A DNA stretch of 64,000 nt from positions 310,001 through 374,000 of the forward strand of contig NZ_CP046452.1 in NCBI RefSeq assembly GCF_009734385.1, read 5' to 3'. Source of the stretch: Corynebacterium kalinowskii (GTDB lineage: Bacteria > Actinomycetota > Actinomycetes > Mycobacteriales > Mycobacteriaceae). The translations under genes and the position numbers were made by a program. Numbering within the stretch: position 1 is the stretch's first letter; each line of letters begins with the position of its first letter. The notes beneath the pieces were generated by a model. It saw only the letters and a program-made list of their open reading frames with translations. It had not been told where the DNA came from and ran no database searches. This document shows, piece after piece, positions 1-8,679 of the stretch.

Positions 1-2624
1 ACGTTATCTCTTACACTGGTCTGACCCCAGGCAAGGTGTACTTGGTTGAGGGCGACCTGGTTGTTGCCTCCGATCCTGCAACTGTTGCTGCATCTGCGTG
101 GAAGACGTTTATTCCTACCTCTGCTGATGGCACTGTGACTGTGGACTTTACGGTTGATGCTTCTTGGGCTGGTCAGACTCTGGTAGCTTTCGAGGCTGTC
201 TCTCTGGTCAACACTTTTAACGGCTCTGAGAAGCCTGCGGATGTTACCCCTGTTGCAGAGCACAAGGATCCAACGGATGCGGCTCAGACTGTGACCGTGT
301 CCAAGGAAACCCCTGCTCCTACCACGACTCCTGTCGAGACGACAACTCCTGTTGTCACCACGACTCCTGTTGTGACGACCACTCCAGTCGAGACCACGAC
401 TGCCGCTACTACCACTCCTGTTGTGACCACGACTGCCGCTACTACCACTCCTGTGGTCCCTGGTGACCATCCTGTAGTGATTTCCAAGGTTGACATCGCT
501 GGCAATGAACTTCCAGGCGCCACTATCACGATCAAGGATGCTGCGGACAATGTTGTAGAGACCTTTACATCTACTTCGGAGCCACACAACATGGATCTCT
601 CGGCCGGTGATTACACCTTCGTCGAAGATGCAGCTCCTGCAGGCTACGAGAAGGTCACCGATATCACCTTCACGGTGAATGCTGACGGTACAATTACGGT
701 CACCTCTGTGGATGGACAGGCTGTTGCTGCTGGTAACGAGCTTACCGTCACCGATATGCCTTCAACTACGACTCCGGTAGCGACCGCTACTCCTGAGATT
801 ACGACCCCCGTGGTCACCACCACTCCTGTTGTGACCACGACTCCTGTCGAGACGACTACTCCTGCAGTGACGACTACTCCTGTAGTCACCACGACCCCAA
901 TTGTTACCACCACCCCGGCAGTTTCTACCACGCCAGCTCCTTCTGAGCAGGTGGCGAAGATTGCTTTGAAGAAGTACATCGGTGACCAGGAGTTCAAGGG
1001 TGTTGAGGTTCCTCAGGCTGGTGGCGCTGGTTCTGCTGGCGTGATTGATGCTGAGAACACTAAGGCCGCTTACATTGCTAAGGCTGGCCAGGATCTGGTG
1101 ATCACGTTCGCTGTGACGAACACTGGTGCGCTGGATATGAAGAGTGTTTCTGTTGCTGATGAGCTGATCCTGGGTGCTGAGTTTGATTCCCAGCCGGTTA
1201 TGAATATCACTCCTGCTGCACAGGACATCAAGGTCGGCGAGACGAAGTTCTTCACCGCTACGGTGAATGCTCCGAAGGCTGGTTCCTTCCATGGTGACGT
1301 TGCTAAGGCAACGGGTACTCCGGTTGATGGCAATGGTAACGAGGTCCCATTCAAGGATGAGAATGGCAACTCCCATAATCCTGGGGATAAGGTCACCTCG
1401 AATGAGGACAAGGCACACTCCACCACGATGAATCCAGGTGTCACCACCTCTGCGACCGACAAGGCTGATGGCGACAAATCACTCGCTATGGGCGGGTCTG
1501 TCGTGACCGATACGGTGACTTACACCGGCCTTGTTGCTGGCAACTGGTACACCGTGACCGGTGAGTTGATGGACAAGGCTACCGGTGCTGGCACTGGTAT
1601 CACCGCGTGGAAGACGTTTAAGGCAGCTGCTGCTAATGGCACTGTTGAACTTGACTTCACTGTTCCTGCTGGCTTCGCTGGTAAGACCCTGGTGGTCTTC
1701 GAGTACCTGCACAACGCAGTGATCGATGGCAGTGGCCAGCCAACCCCTGGTTCCAACGGCACTAACGAGGGCACCACTGGCACCACCTCTGGTGCTGAGA
1801 AGACCCCTGTAATCGCTGAGCACACCGATATTAACGATGGTGCTCAAACGGTGAACGTGGCGGAGAAGATCCGAACCACTGCAACTGATGCCAAGGATAC
1901 GGACAAGGCGATCTCTGAAAACGGTGGCACCATCAAGGACACTGTTCAGTACGAAGGTCTTGTCGCTGGTGGTCAGTACATCTTGGCCGGCACGCTGATG
2001 GACAAGTCCACTGGCACCACAGTCATGGATGCTGTATCTGGTCTGCCTGTAACTGCAGTGAATAACTTCACCGCACAGGCTGCTGACGGCAGTGTTGTGA
2101 TCGAGTTCGTCTTGAATGCTGAGACGGCGAAGAAGTACCAGGGTAAGGAACTGGTTGTCTTTGAAAAGCTCAACCAAGCTGTTGAAACCGGTCAGGGTAC
2201 GTTCCCAGGTCGCGTCACCGAAACCATCGTTGACGAAAACGGCAACTCCGTCACGGTAGTAGTCGTGGCAAAACACGAAGACCTCAATGATCAGTCTCAG
2301 ACTGTGGGTGTGGGTAAGCCTTCTGAGTTCCCATGGCTCGCGCTGATCCCGCTGATCCCACTGGTAGGTGGCGGTATCATCTCCGGTTCTTCCGAGTCTG
2401 GCGCACGTCAGGACCAGGTCCAGGGAATTTCTAACCCGGCTCCTGAGCAGCCACAGCGTCAAGACCAGGTGCTCGGGGTGGCTAACCAGCCTGCTCCTAA
2501 GGCCAAGGGTATCCCTAAGGGCCTGCTGGCTAACACCGGTGCAAATGTTGCTGGCCTTGCTGGTATCGCCGCGCTGATGATGCTGCTCGGTGCAGCTCTG
2601 ATCCGACGCCGCAAGGAAAACTAA
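1..2624 (+). CDS. LANTG-anchored VaFE/SpaA-domain surface protein (5' end outside window)
   Basis: The reading frame is already open at base 3, so the signal peptide and N-terminus lie upstream. Visible order: a VaFE-type repeat (VAFE near codon 50 counted from the GTG at 36), a Thr-Pro linker, a SpaA/Cna-B-like domain (about 147-238, ending in the typical APAGYEK-like stretch), a second Thr-Pro linker, a domain resembling DUF11-type folds (about 311-470), and two more VaFE repeats (LVVFEYL, LVVFEKL), each closing with a HxDxxDxxQTV stretch as in T-Q ester domains. The C-terminus has a hydrophobic Pro-Leu segment, then LANTG at base 2526, a transmembrane helix and RRRKEN: a sortase signal. 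Inferred role: a wall-linked, covalently cross-bridged stalk, possibly an adhesin. Its ligand is unknown. A strong terminator follows. Confidence 0.85.
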   Translation, partial: VISYTGLTPGKVYLVEGDLVVASDPATVAASAWKTFIPTSADGTVTVDFTVDASWAGQTLVAFEAVSLVNTFNGSEKPADVTPVAEHKDPTDAAQTVTVSKETPAPTTTPVETTTPVVTTTPVVTTTPVETTTAATTTPVVTTTAATTTPVVPGDHPVVISKVDIAGNELPGATITIKDAADNVVETFTSTSEPHNMDLSAGDYTFVEDAAPAGYEKVTDITFTVNADGTITVTSVDGQAVAAGNELTVTDMPSTTTPVATATPEITTPVVTTTPVVTTTPVETTTPAVTTTPVVTTTPIVTTTPAVSTTPAPSEQVAKIALKKYIGDQEFKGVEVPQAGGAGSAGVIDAENTKAAYIAKAGQDLVITFAVTNTGALDMKSVSVADELILGAEFDSQPVMNITPAAQDIKVGETKFFTATVNAPKAGSFHGDVAKATGTPVDGNGNEVPFKDENGNSHNPGDKVTSNEDKAHSTTMNPGVTTSATDKADGDKSLAMGGSVVTDTVTYTGLVAGNWYTVTGELMDKATGAGTGITAWKTFKAAAANGTVELDFTVPAGFAGKTLVVFEYLHNAVIDGSGQPTPGSNGTNEGTTGTTSGAEKTPVIAEHTDINDGAQTVNVAEKIRTTATDAKDTDKAISENGGTIKDTVQYEGLVAGGQYILAGTLMDKSTGTTVMDAVSGLPVTAVNNFTAQAADGSVVIEFVLNAETAKKYQGKELVVFEKLNQAVETGQGTFPGRVTETIVDENGNSVTVVVVAKHEDLNDQSQTVGVGKPSEFPWLALIPLIPLVGGGIISGSSESGARQDQVQGISNPAPEQPQRQDQVLGVANQPAPKAKGIPKGLLANTGANVAGLAGIAALMMLLGAALIRRRKEN
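306..463 (+). repeat. Thr-Pro-rich coding repeat 1
   Basis: Degenerate repeats encoding TTPVV/TTPVE/TTAAT units link the first VaFE repeat to the SpaA-like domain. The DNA is built from near-identical ACGACTCCTGT-type blocks, so length change by slippage is plausible. The segment is an extended, potentially glycosylated spacer. Confidence 0.8.
759..946 (+). repeat. Thr-Pro-rich coding repeat 2
   Basis: A second run of TTPVV/TTPAV/TTPIV units joins the SpaA-like domain to the next globular domain. It shares unit sequence with the repeat at 306-463, so the two tracts could recombine and delete the SpaA-like domain between them. Confidence 0.8.
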
Positions 2625-2654
2625 GCGATAGTTAGTAGCTGGAGCTAGAAAACT

Positions 2655-2694
2655 AAGGCCCGATCCCCTCAATAGCAGGGGGTCGGGCCTTTTC
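2655..2694 (+). terminator. Rho-independent terminator after surface protein
   Basis: A 15-bp stem (arms 2655-2669 and 2677-2691, core GGCCCGA) with a 7-nt loop is followed by a short T run. It separates the surface-protein gene from fba. Confidence 0.9.
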
Positions 2695-2731
2695 CTATGG
2701 CCGTCGAAAAGCATGCAAACGAAAACACGGG

Positions 2732-2737
2732 CATAAT
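2732..2737 (+). promoter_or_regulatory. Candidate -10 box of fba
   Basis: CATAAT lies about 42 bases before the fba start, downstream of the preceding terminator. No convincing -35 is visible, so this is only a likely position for transcription start. Confidence 0.35.
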
Positions 2738-2778
2738 TGATGGCAGGTAAATATTCCCCGAATGGAAGGTCCCAGACT

Positions 2779-3813
2779 ATGCCTATTGCAACTCCCGAGG
2801 TCTACAACGAGATGCTTGATCGCGCCAAGAAGGGTGGCTTCGCCTACCCAGCGATCAACTGCACCTCCTCCGAAACCATCAACGCTGCACTGAAGGGTTT
2901 TGCAGAAGCAGAGTCCGACGGCATCATCCAGTTCTCCACCGGTGGCGCTGAATTCGGTTCCGGCCTGGCTGTGAAGAACAAGGTCGCCGGCGCTGTCGCT
3001 CTTGCTGCGTTCGCTCACGAGGCTGCCAAGAACTACGGCATCAACGTCGCGCTGCACACCGACCACTGCCAGAAGGAAGTCCTCGACGAGTACGTCCGCC
3101 CACTGATCGCCATCTCTCAGGAGCGTGTCGACCGCGGCGAACTGCCACTGTTCCAGTCCCACATGTGGGACGGCTCTGCCATCCACATCGACGAGAACCT
3201 TGAGATCGCCCAGGAGCTGCTGGCAAAGGCTAAGGCCGCCAACATCATCCTCGAAGTTGAGATCGGTGTCGTTGGTGGCGAGGAAGACGGCGTGGAGGCC
3301 AAGGCTGGCTCCAACCTGTACACCTCCGCTGAAGACTTCGAGAAGACCATCGATGCCATCGGCACCGGCGAGAAGGGCCGTTACCTGCTCGCTGCTACCT
3401 TCGGCAACGTGCACGGCGTGTACAAGCCAGGCAACGTGAAGCTGCGCCCAGAGGTTCTGCTCGAGGGCCAGCAGGTCGCTCGCAAGAAGCTGGGCCTTGG
3501 CGACGACGCCTTCCCATTCGACTTCGTCTTCCACGGTGGCTCCGGCTCCGAGAAGGAAAAGATCGAAGAGGCACTGCGCTACGGCGTCATCAAGATGAAC
3601 GTTGACACCGACACCCAGTACGCTTTCACTCGCCCAGTTGTGGCCCACATGTTCTCCAACTACGACGGCGTCCTGAAGATCGACGGCGAAGTTGGCAACA
3701 AGAAGGTCTACGACCCACGCTCCTACATGAAGAAGGCCGAGCAGTCCATGTCCGAGCGCGTCATCGAGGCTTGCCAGGACCTGCACTCCGTGGGTACTTC
3801 CGTAACCAAGTAG
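2779..3813 (+). CDS. fba: Class II fructose-bisphosphate aldolase
   Basis: Cleaves fructose 1,6-bisphosphate to dihydroxyacetone phosphate and glyceraldehyde 3-phosphate (glycolysis and gluconeogenesis), cytosolic and Zn-dependent. The 344 residues match corynebacterial aldolase closely from MPIATPEVYNEML to the end. The metal/substrate stretches HTDHC, HGVYKPG and HGGSGS are all present. The frame is open upstream to an ATG at 2737, but the ATG at 2779 is chosen because it begins the conserved N-terminus and is preceded by GGAAGG at suitable distance. The gene is monocistronic, between two clear terminators. I see nothing unusual. Confidence 0.97.
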   Translation: MPIATPEVYNEMLDRAKKGGFAYPAINCTSSETINAALKGFAEAESDGIIQFSTGGAEFGSGLAVKNKVAGAVALAAFAHEAAKNYGINVALHTDHCQKEVLDEYVRPLIAISQERVDRGELPLFQSHMWDGSAIHIDENLEIAQELLAKAKAANIILEVEIGVVGGEEDGVEAKAGSNLYTSAEDFEKTIDAIGTGEKGRYLLAATFGNVHGVYKPGNVKLRPEVLLEGQQVARKKLGLGDDAFPFDFVFHGGSGSEKEKIEEALRYGVIKMNVDTDTQYAFTRPVVAHMFSNYDGVLKIDGEVGNKKVYDPRSYMKKAEQSMSERVIEACQDLHSVGTSVTK

Positions 3814-3831
3814 TAGTCAGTTCGGTTTAAG

Positions 3832-3862
3832 ACGCCCTCTCCGGTTGGAGGGGGCGTTTTGC
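3832..3862 (+). terminator. Terminator of fba
   Basis: A 9-bp hairpin (ACGCCCTCT paired with AGGGGGCGT) is followed by TTTTG. It lies in the gap between fba and the convergent membrane-protein gene and may serve both directions. Confidence 0.85.
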
Positions 3863-3894
3863 TATGGCAGGGGCGTCGAGAAGCCCAGAAAAGG

Positions 3895-5091
3895 CTAACT
3901 TGCTTTACGCCGCCGGAACAGGAGCATTTCGACCAAGCCGTCGGGGAAACGACGGAGCCACAGGGTGGAAATGATCAAGAAAGCTAGCGCTGAAAACGGG
4001 TAGGACCATTGGAAAGCTGATCGTTCGATGTTCTCAGTCTTTTGCTTGTCTATGAGGGAAGTTCCGTCGTTGCCGTAGAAGTGCTGTGAATGGATGTGCA
4101 GGTCGTCCCAGGAATCGGAATCGTCCACCCATGTTGAGAACGTCTCCCAATCGAGTTCCTCTTGCTTCACGGAGACCGAAGGTGATGAAAGAGCGGAGTT
4201 GAGTTCGGTGGAGAACCCAGGGAAACCAGCCATGAAGATCGCAGAAATCAGTACGTAGAATGGATAGATACTCAGGGTCAAGCGACCAGCGGAGACAATC
4301 GGCTCTAGGAATCGGAAGCGTTGGAGTATAAAACACGCTGACAGCAAATAAGTGCCCGCCGCGAAATTGCCGACTACGTTGATCAGGCCACCGGAATGTG
4401 CGGTGGAGGACAGGTAACGAATGGAAGTAGTTTGTGGGTTTACTCGATAGTAGGTGCCCATATCAGAGCTAATGCCGAACAGCTCCGGGAGGTAGTTGGG
4501 TAGGACCGTAAGAATGCCTAGCATTCCGACGAGGACGCCCGTCCAGAACAAGATATAGACATACACCCGGCGGCCCATCAGGACGCGGTAAATGAGGATG
4601 CCACAGATTCCGTAAGCCGCCCAAGCAACGATCGGGTACGGGCCACCTGCCGGGAATTCCATGATGAAAACTGTGTGGATGAGTGCGGACAGAAGTGTGG
4701 AAGCAAGCAAGGCCAGCAACAATGCCAAATTGTTCAACTGGGAAAGTGGCAACGCAATGAGTGCGACGATTCCAATGGTGACCGTGATAGGAACGATAGC
4801 CACCTGGATGCTGTTCAAGATCATGCCCGAGGCTAAGCAGAAAGCTGCGAGCATCACGATGCGATAGCGTGCGCGCGATGCTTCCTCTTCGTCGCGGGCG
4901 TGATGCAGGTAATACATCACGGTGGCACCCGTGAGAAAACCAAAACAGGCGGCGGGGCCGTCTTCGGTCATCGCATCGAGGAAGTTTGTGAATGAGTTTT
5001 GGGTAGGCGGGGTATTGAGCTCAGCATAAATCAAGCTCAAAAAGGCAATTCCCCAAGCTAGCCCCAGGGGGCGTTTCGACTCATTCACCAT
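3895..5091 (-). CDS. Polytopic membrane protein, acyltransferase-like layout
   Basis: A 398-residue membrane protein with about nine to ten hydrophobic segments. A charged loop of about 70 residues (two DDS/DDL clusters) precedes the last helix, and the tail is RRRKAS. The layout recalls the DUF418/DUF1624 (HGSNAT-like) and acyltransferase-3 membrane families that move acyl groups to envelope glycans, but I see no diagnostic catalytic motif and the match is weak. It lies convergent to fba and is probably transcribed after the hypothetical gene at 5154-5930, with a 62-base gap between them. The function is unassigned. Confidence 0.75.
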   Translation of the reverse strand: MVNESKRPLGLAWGIAFLSLIYAELNTPPTQNSFTNFLDAMTEDGPAACFGFLTGATVMYYLHHARDEEEASRARYRIVMLAAFCLASGMILNSIQVAIVPITVTIGIVALIALPLSQLNNLALLLALLASTLLSALIHTVFIMEFPAGGPYPIVAWAAYGICGILIYRVLMGRRVYVYILFWTGVLVGMLGILTVLPNYLPELFGISSDMGTYYRVNPQTTSIRYLSSTAHSGGLINVVGNFAAGTYLLSACFILQRFRFLEPIVSAGRLTLSIYPFYVLISAIFMAGFPGFSTELNSALSSPSVSVKQEELDWETFSTWVDDSDSWDDLHIHSQHFYGNDGTSLIDKQKTENIERSAFQWSYPFSALAFLIISTLWLRRFPDGLVEMLLFRRRKAS

Positions 5092-5153
5092 GAGCTATCA
5101 ATTCTTTGTCTAGAGACTTATAGTGACTTCATTAAACAATATCGGAATATCTA

Positions 5154-5930
5154 TTAGGTGGGCAATACAAACTGAACGTCCCGGAGATGGCGGTAGAAGG
5201 TCGCCCGCTCAACTGGACGCTTTCGACTCACTCCATCGATAGTGATACGCAGGTTCTGGCCGCCCACTTGCAGTGCGCGCCCTGTGGTGAGGGTGCGTGG
5301 GTCATATTCCTTGCGTAAGAATCCAGACTTGGTGTTGACCTTCTTCACTGCTGCGATTCCCGGAGCATCGCGCAGTGGTACAAGTCGTGCGCCGAAATTG
5401 GCCACTTGCTGCTCGCTGTGCAACAGCACGTGGTCATCCACGATGATCTCGCCGGTGATCTCGCCACCGTCCCACTCGGTGATCTTTGCGGAACCAGCCA
5501 CTGCGATACCCGCATCGTCGCGAATGAGTGGCATTGGGGTCAGCGACCCGTTGTGGGCAATGTGGAAAGCGTCCTTTTCCAGCCCTAGGTTCTGGGCTAC
5601 AGCTGATGGAGAAGTGGGAACGTAAGCTATCTGGATCCACATATCATCCTGGCGCATCAAGCGAGTGATTACCGCGGATAAGGCAGCGTCCGAACCGATG
5701 ACTACCAATCGGACGTCGCGAAGCGGGCGCTGTGGCGCAGGCTGCGGGGCACCCAACGGCTTGACATCGGGCTGGCGTTGGATTTCCTCGAGAGACGGGG
5801 TGGGATCTTCGGGCAGAGCAGCCCGAGCGATCCCTTCGAGGAAGCGCAAGTCGCGCTGTGAAGGGATTTCGGGCAGGTCAAGGTCGGCTGGAAAGCTGCT
5901 GGCACCACAGCCCAGGGAGACAAGTTGCAT
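5154..5930 (-). CDS. Hypothetical protein, actinobacterial
   Basis: A 258-residue soluble protein that I do not recognise. The first about 75 residues are Pro-rich and probably flexible. A compact alpha/beta region follows, beginning with a hydrophobic strand (DVRLVVIGSDAALSAVITRLM) and containing alternating short strands, several Asp/Gly turns and a basic C-terminus (GVSRKRPVERATFYRH). The N-terminal VSLGCGASS is not a clean lipobox because no hydrophobic helix precedes the Cys. The gene diverges from the interrupted membrane gene at 6008, with 77 bases between their starts. It could be a lipid-kinase-like or nucleotide-binding fold, but nothing decides this. Confidence 0.7.
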   Translation of the reverse strand: MQLVSLGCGASSFPADLDLPEIPSQRDLRFLEGIARAALPEDPTPSLEEIQRQPDVKPLGAPQPAPQRPLRDVRLVVIGSDAALSAVITRLMRQDDMWIQIAYVPTSPSAVAQNLGLEKDAFHIAHNGSLTPMPLIRDDAGIAVAGSAKITEWDGGEITGEIIVDDHVLLHSEQQVANFGARLVPLRDAPGIAAVKKVNTKSGFLRKEYDPRTLTTGRALQVGGQNLRITIDGVSRKRPVERATFYRHLRDVQFVLPT

Positions 5931-6007
5931 GGTTATTTAATCTACCAACAGCTACATTTGTTTAGGTATCCACAAAATTTGCTGACGGAGCAACCGAGGG
6001 GGCGATC

Positions 6008-6625
6008 ATGAATTTCGGTTACGTAATGCGTAGTATCGCAGCGGTGTTGGCAGGAATCCTGATCGTCGGTAATTGGGTGTATCTGTCCATCGCGCGTCCC
6101 AAGATCCAATGGGGTGGGCAATTTCAGTCTGCAGCCGAAGTACAATAATTCGGCTTGCTCGGGGCAGTGATGCTGCTCGCCGCTGTGGCCATGTTCCTGA
6201 CTCCAATTCCGCTTTACCTGGACACTATTGGCTGCGTGCCGGCGGCAGTGCTCCTTGGCAGTCGCTATGGCGCATTTGTGGCCGGTATGACTGCGCTGTT
6301 GCTCTATCGGTGGCGGCCAGCGTTGTTGCCGCTTGCGATTGTGCTCAGCGCGCTGTTTACTGGCATCGTCGCGACGATAATTTCTACGCCGATCGCGTTG
6401 TACTTCGCGGGCAACATCACATCTGCGAATGAAGGGGTGAACTATACCGTGCTTGAGAATTTGCTCGGGTCGCTATTCGGACCTCCTGTCAGCGATGGCA
6501 CCCCTAGTGATCTCCTAAACAAACTCGTAGTTTTCTGGATTGTTGTCGGTGTGATCAGGCTGCTCCAGCGCACTTCGGTTCTCAAATCTCTCTCGTCCCT
6601 CTCGCTGGATCCGATGCAACACTAG
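6008..6625 (+). pseudogene. ECF S-component-like membrane protein split by an in-frame stop
   Basis: From the ATG at 6008 the frame encodes one membrane helix and a periplasmic-looking loop, stops at TAA 6146-6148, then continues in the same frame to 6625 with about five further helices. The two halves together match the layout of the paralogues at 7826 and 10350, including the hallmark LPLYLDTxG (here IPLYLDTIG). The stop follows GTA CAA, so a single CAA/CAG/GAA-to-TAA change would explain it. An internal TTG (6155) or ATG (6170) could still start a 150-residue remainder that has lost the first helix. Called a pseudogene by paralogue comparison; sequencing error and re-initiation remain possible. 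Confidence 0.65.
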
Positions 6626-6635
6626 ACTGCAAGGT

Positions 6636-7793
6636 GTGAAACAAACACGCACGTCCACCGCAACTGCTCTAACAGTGGGACGACTGCGCGAGGGGGCGCA
6701 GCGAGTGGCTGTGTCGTGGCCGTACATCCTACAGTTGGGCTTCGCTGCTGGACTGTCCTATTGGACGGCGCTGCATCTGTTTAAGCACGCGTTACCTTTC
6801 TTCGCTCCGATGGCCACCATTATTGTGCTTTCTACTCAGGGTGGCGATCGGGTCCGTAAGTCCGTTGAGCTGGTACTCGGCGTGGCGGTTGGGGTGGTGC
6901 TCGGCGACGTTCTCATTACATTTGTCGGCACAGGTGTTTGGCAGATCGCGGTCGGCGTGATTTTGTCGGTGACGGCGGTGATGTTCATCGATCGTGGCGT
7001 GTTGGCTGCGAACCAGGCCGCGTTTGCGTCGGTGCTCATCGCGACAATCTTTCCGCCTGGTACCTCTGGCGGCATTGACCGCGCGCTGGATGCGTTGATC
7101 GGTGGCGTAATCGGCATCGCGGTCATGGGGTTGGTGCCTAAGTCACCGCTCAAGGACGGGCGTCGAGAAATTGCGAGGATCTTGGCGATTATTTCGGAGG
7201 TGCTGGAGGAAGTAGCGGAAGCGCTCACCGATGACGACATTCACCAGGTCTCCGATGCTCTCGAGCGCGCCCGTGGTTCTCAGGCTGCCATCAACACGAT
7301 GATCGCCGCCGCGAACACGGGCAAGGAAGTGATCGCCACGTCGCCGCTCATGTGGCGTCGTCGCCGCGAGCTGAGGTCGATTTTGCGGGTACTTCGGCCC
7401 GTCGATAATGCAATGCGCACCACGCGAGTGCTGGTGCGGCGCGCGGGCGTTCTTCTCGACGACCATTCCACAGTTTCCCAGCAGCAAATCATCATGCTGT
7501 TCGAGCTGGCCGACATCTCTCACGAGCTGTCCGAGGTGTACTACCACCAACCAGACGCTGCGCTGTCGCCGCACATTCCTGATTTGGTGGTGCGACTACG
7601 AAAGCTCGCAGCTCAGGCAGATCCAAAAGCGGTGTCTCCTGAAGTGTTTTCGGGACTGATGGTGATGGGGCAAACTCGGTCGCTGATTGTGGACTTGCTG
7701 CAGGTCTGTGGACTGTCGCGACACTCGGCAGTCGCTGCGCTGATCCCGACGGTAGCTAATCCGGGTATCCCGCCGGAGACGTGGGAAAGCTAG
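6636..7793 (+). CDS. FUSC / aromatic-acid-exporter-like membrane protein
   Basis: 385 residues. Six hydrophobic segments within about residues 26-190, with the conserved turn AANQAAFASVLIATIFPPGT, are followed by a cytosolic helical half (about 190-385) rich in Glu/Arg. This is the plan of the FUSC/ArAE (YccS/AaeB-type) family, which exports aromatic or amphiphilic acids; the substrate here is unknown. The GTG start at 6636 follows AAGG closely and lies 10 bases after the preceding frame. The gene is probably in one transcript with the interrupted gene before it and the ECF S-like gene after it (32-base gap). Confidence 0.8.
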   Translation: MKQTRTSTATALTVGRLREGAQRVAVSWPYILQLGFAAGLSYWTALHLFKHALPFFAPMATIIVLSTQGGDRVRKSVELVLGVAVGVVLGDVLITFVGTGVWQIAVGVILSVTAVMFIDRGVLAANQAAFASVLIATIFPPGTSGGIDRALDALIGGVIGIAVMGLVPKSPLKDGRREIARILAIISEVLEEVAEALTDDDIHQVSDALERARGSQAAINTMIAAANTGKEVIATSPLMWRRRRELRSILRVLRPVDNAMRTTRVLVRRAGVLLDDHSTVSQQQIIMLFELADISHELSEVYYHQPDAALSPHIPDLVVRLRKLAAQADPKAVSPEVFSGLMVMGQTRSLIVDLLQVCGLSRHSAVAALIPTVANPGIPPETWES

Positions 7794-7825
7794 TACTTTT
7801 CAGCTGGACGTTTTAAGCTGGGAGC

Positions 7826-8587
7826 GTGAATCAAAAATTGCGGGGGCCGCTGTTCGTCCTAGCGGCCCTGCTTCTGCTTGTGCAATGGGCATTGCCGGTG
7901 CTGATGCCACTGAGTGATTCGTTGATGTCGTTTGTGGGCACCAATGTCAATTGGATCATTGTCGCGACGTTGGTCGGCGCAATGATCCTGTTGGGGATTG
8001 TGGTGATCCCTACCTTGGATAAGCGCTCGGCACTGTTGCTGCTGGCTGGTGTGGCGTTGGACCAGGGGATCGGCGAGGCAGTCTACCGCCTCCACCTGCC
8101 GTTATATCTCGACACTTTGGGATCGGTGTTGGTGGGGGCATTGCTCGGACCTACCGCAGGTGTGTTTTGTGCGACGGTGTCGTGTTCGTTGTGGATCTTC
8201 GTTGCCCCGGTTGGCATTCCGTTTGCAGCCGCGTCCATCGTGACCGCTTGGATTGCTGGTTTGGTGGCTCGACTTGACGGTTTCAGTAATTGGCTGACCA
8301 TGGTGGTCAGCGGACTGGTCGCAGGTCTCACTGTGTCGATTGTGAGTTCGCCGCTGATGTACGTGCTGTCCAATAGTTCGAAGCCGCGTCAGAGTTTTGA
8401 TATTTTTACTTCTTTAGTCGCGGTTGATACCTATTTTCAAGTGCCGTTCTCTGCCTGGGCGCTGTTGTCGGATCCGGTGGATAAGGTGATCGTCTTCGCC
8501 ATTGTGTTTTTCGTGGCGCCTTGGTTGGCTAAGAAGTTTTGGGGTGTCTCGGAGGTGTCGGGTGCAGTAGTGAGGGAACCAAGTTAG
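7826..8587 (+). CDS. ECF transporter S-component-like membrane protein
   Basis: 253 residues with about six to seven membrane helices. It carries LPLYLDTLGSVLVGALLGP in the middle and SDPVDK before the last helix, features shared with the genes at 6008 and 10350 and typical of energy-coupling-factor substrate-binding subunits. No EcfA ATPase or EcfT scaffold is encoded in this window, so it would have to share a module elsewhere or act alone. The substrate is unknown; the location beside purA suggests a purine-related or vitamin ligand, but that is only guilt by association. GTG start at 7826. Confidence 0.75.
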   Translation: MNQKLRGPLFVLAALLLLVQWALPVLMPLSDSLMSFVGTNVNWIIVATLVGAMILLGIVVIPTLDKRSALLLLAGVALDQGIGEAVYRLHLPLYLDTLGSVLVGALLGPTAGVFCATVSCSLWIFVAPVGIPFAAASIVTAWIAGLVARLDGFSNWLTMVVSGLVAGLTVSIVSSPLMYVLSNSSKPRQSFDIFTSLVAVDTYFQVPFSAWALLSDPVDKVIVFAIVFFVAPWLAKKFWGVSEVSGAVVREPS

Positions 8588-8609
8588 GAATACAGACACC
8601 TCCTCCATG

Positions 8610-8615
8610 TAGAAT
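8610..8615 (+). promoter_or_regulatory. Candidate -10 box of purA
   Basis: TAGAAT preceded by TG (extended -10 character) lies 64 bases before the purA start and 22 bases after the preceding gene. No clear -35 is seen. It suggests purA has its own promoter and a leader of about 60 bases. Confidence 0.45.
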
Positions 8616-8679
8616 TGGTTAACGTCTTTTGTGCCCGCTTCATGGGGTGCTACTCGAGTTGATCGGAAGTGACGTAAAC

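Noticed and set aside
1479..2714. Minus-strand frame of 411 codons opposite the surface protein
   Set aside because: Shadow of the repetitive coding sequence, and it runs through the terminator.
2695..3786. Minus-strand frame of 363 codons opposite fba
   Set aside because: Antisense shadow of fba; the translation shows no family pattern.
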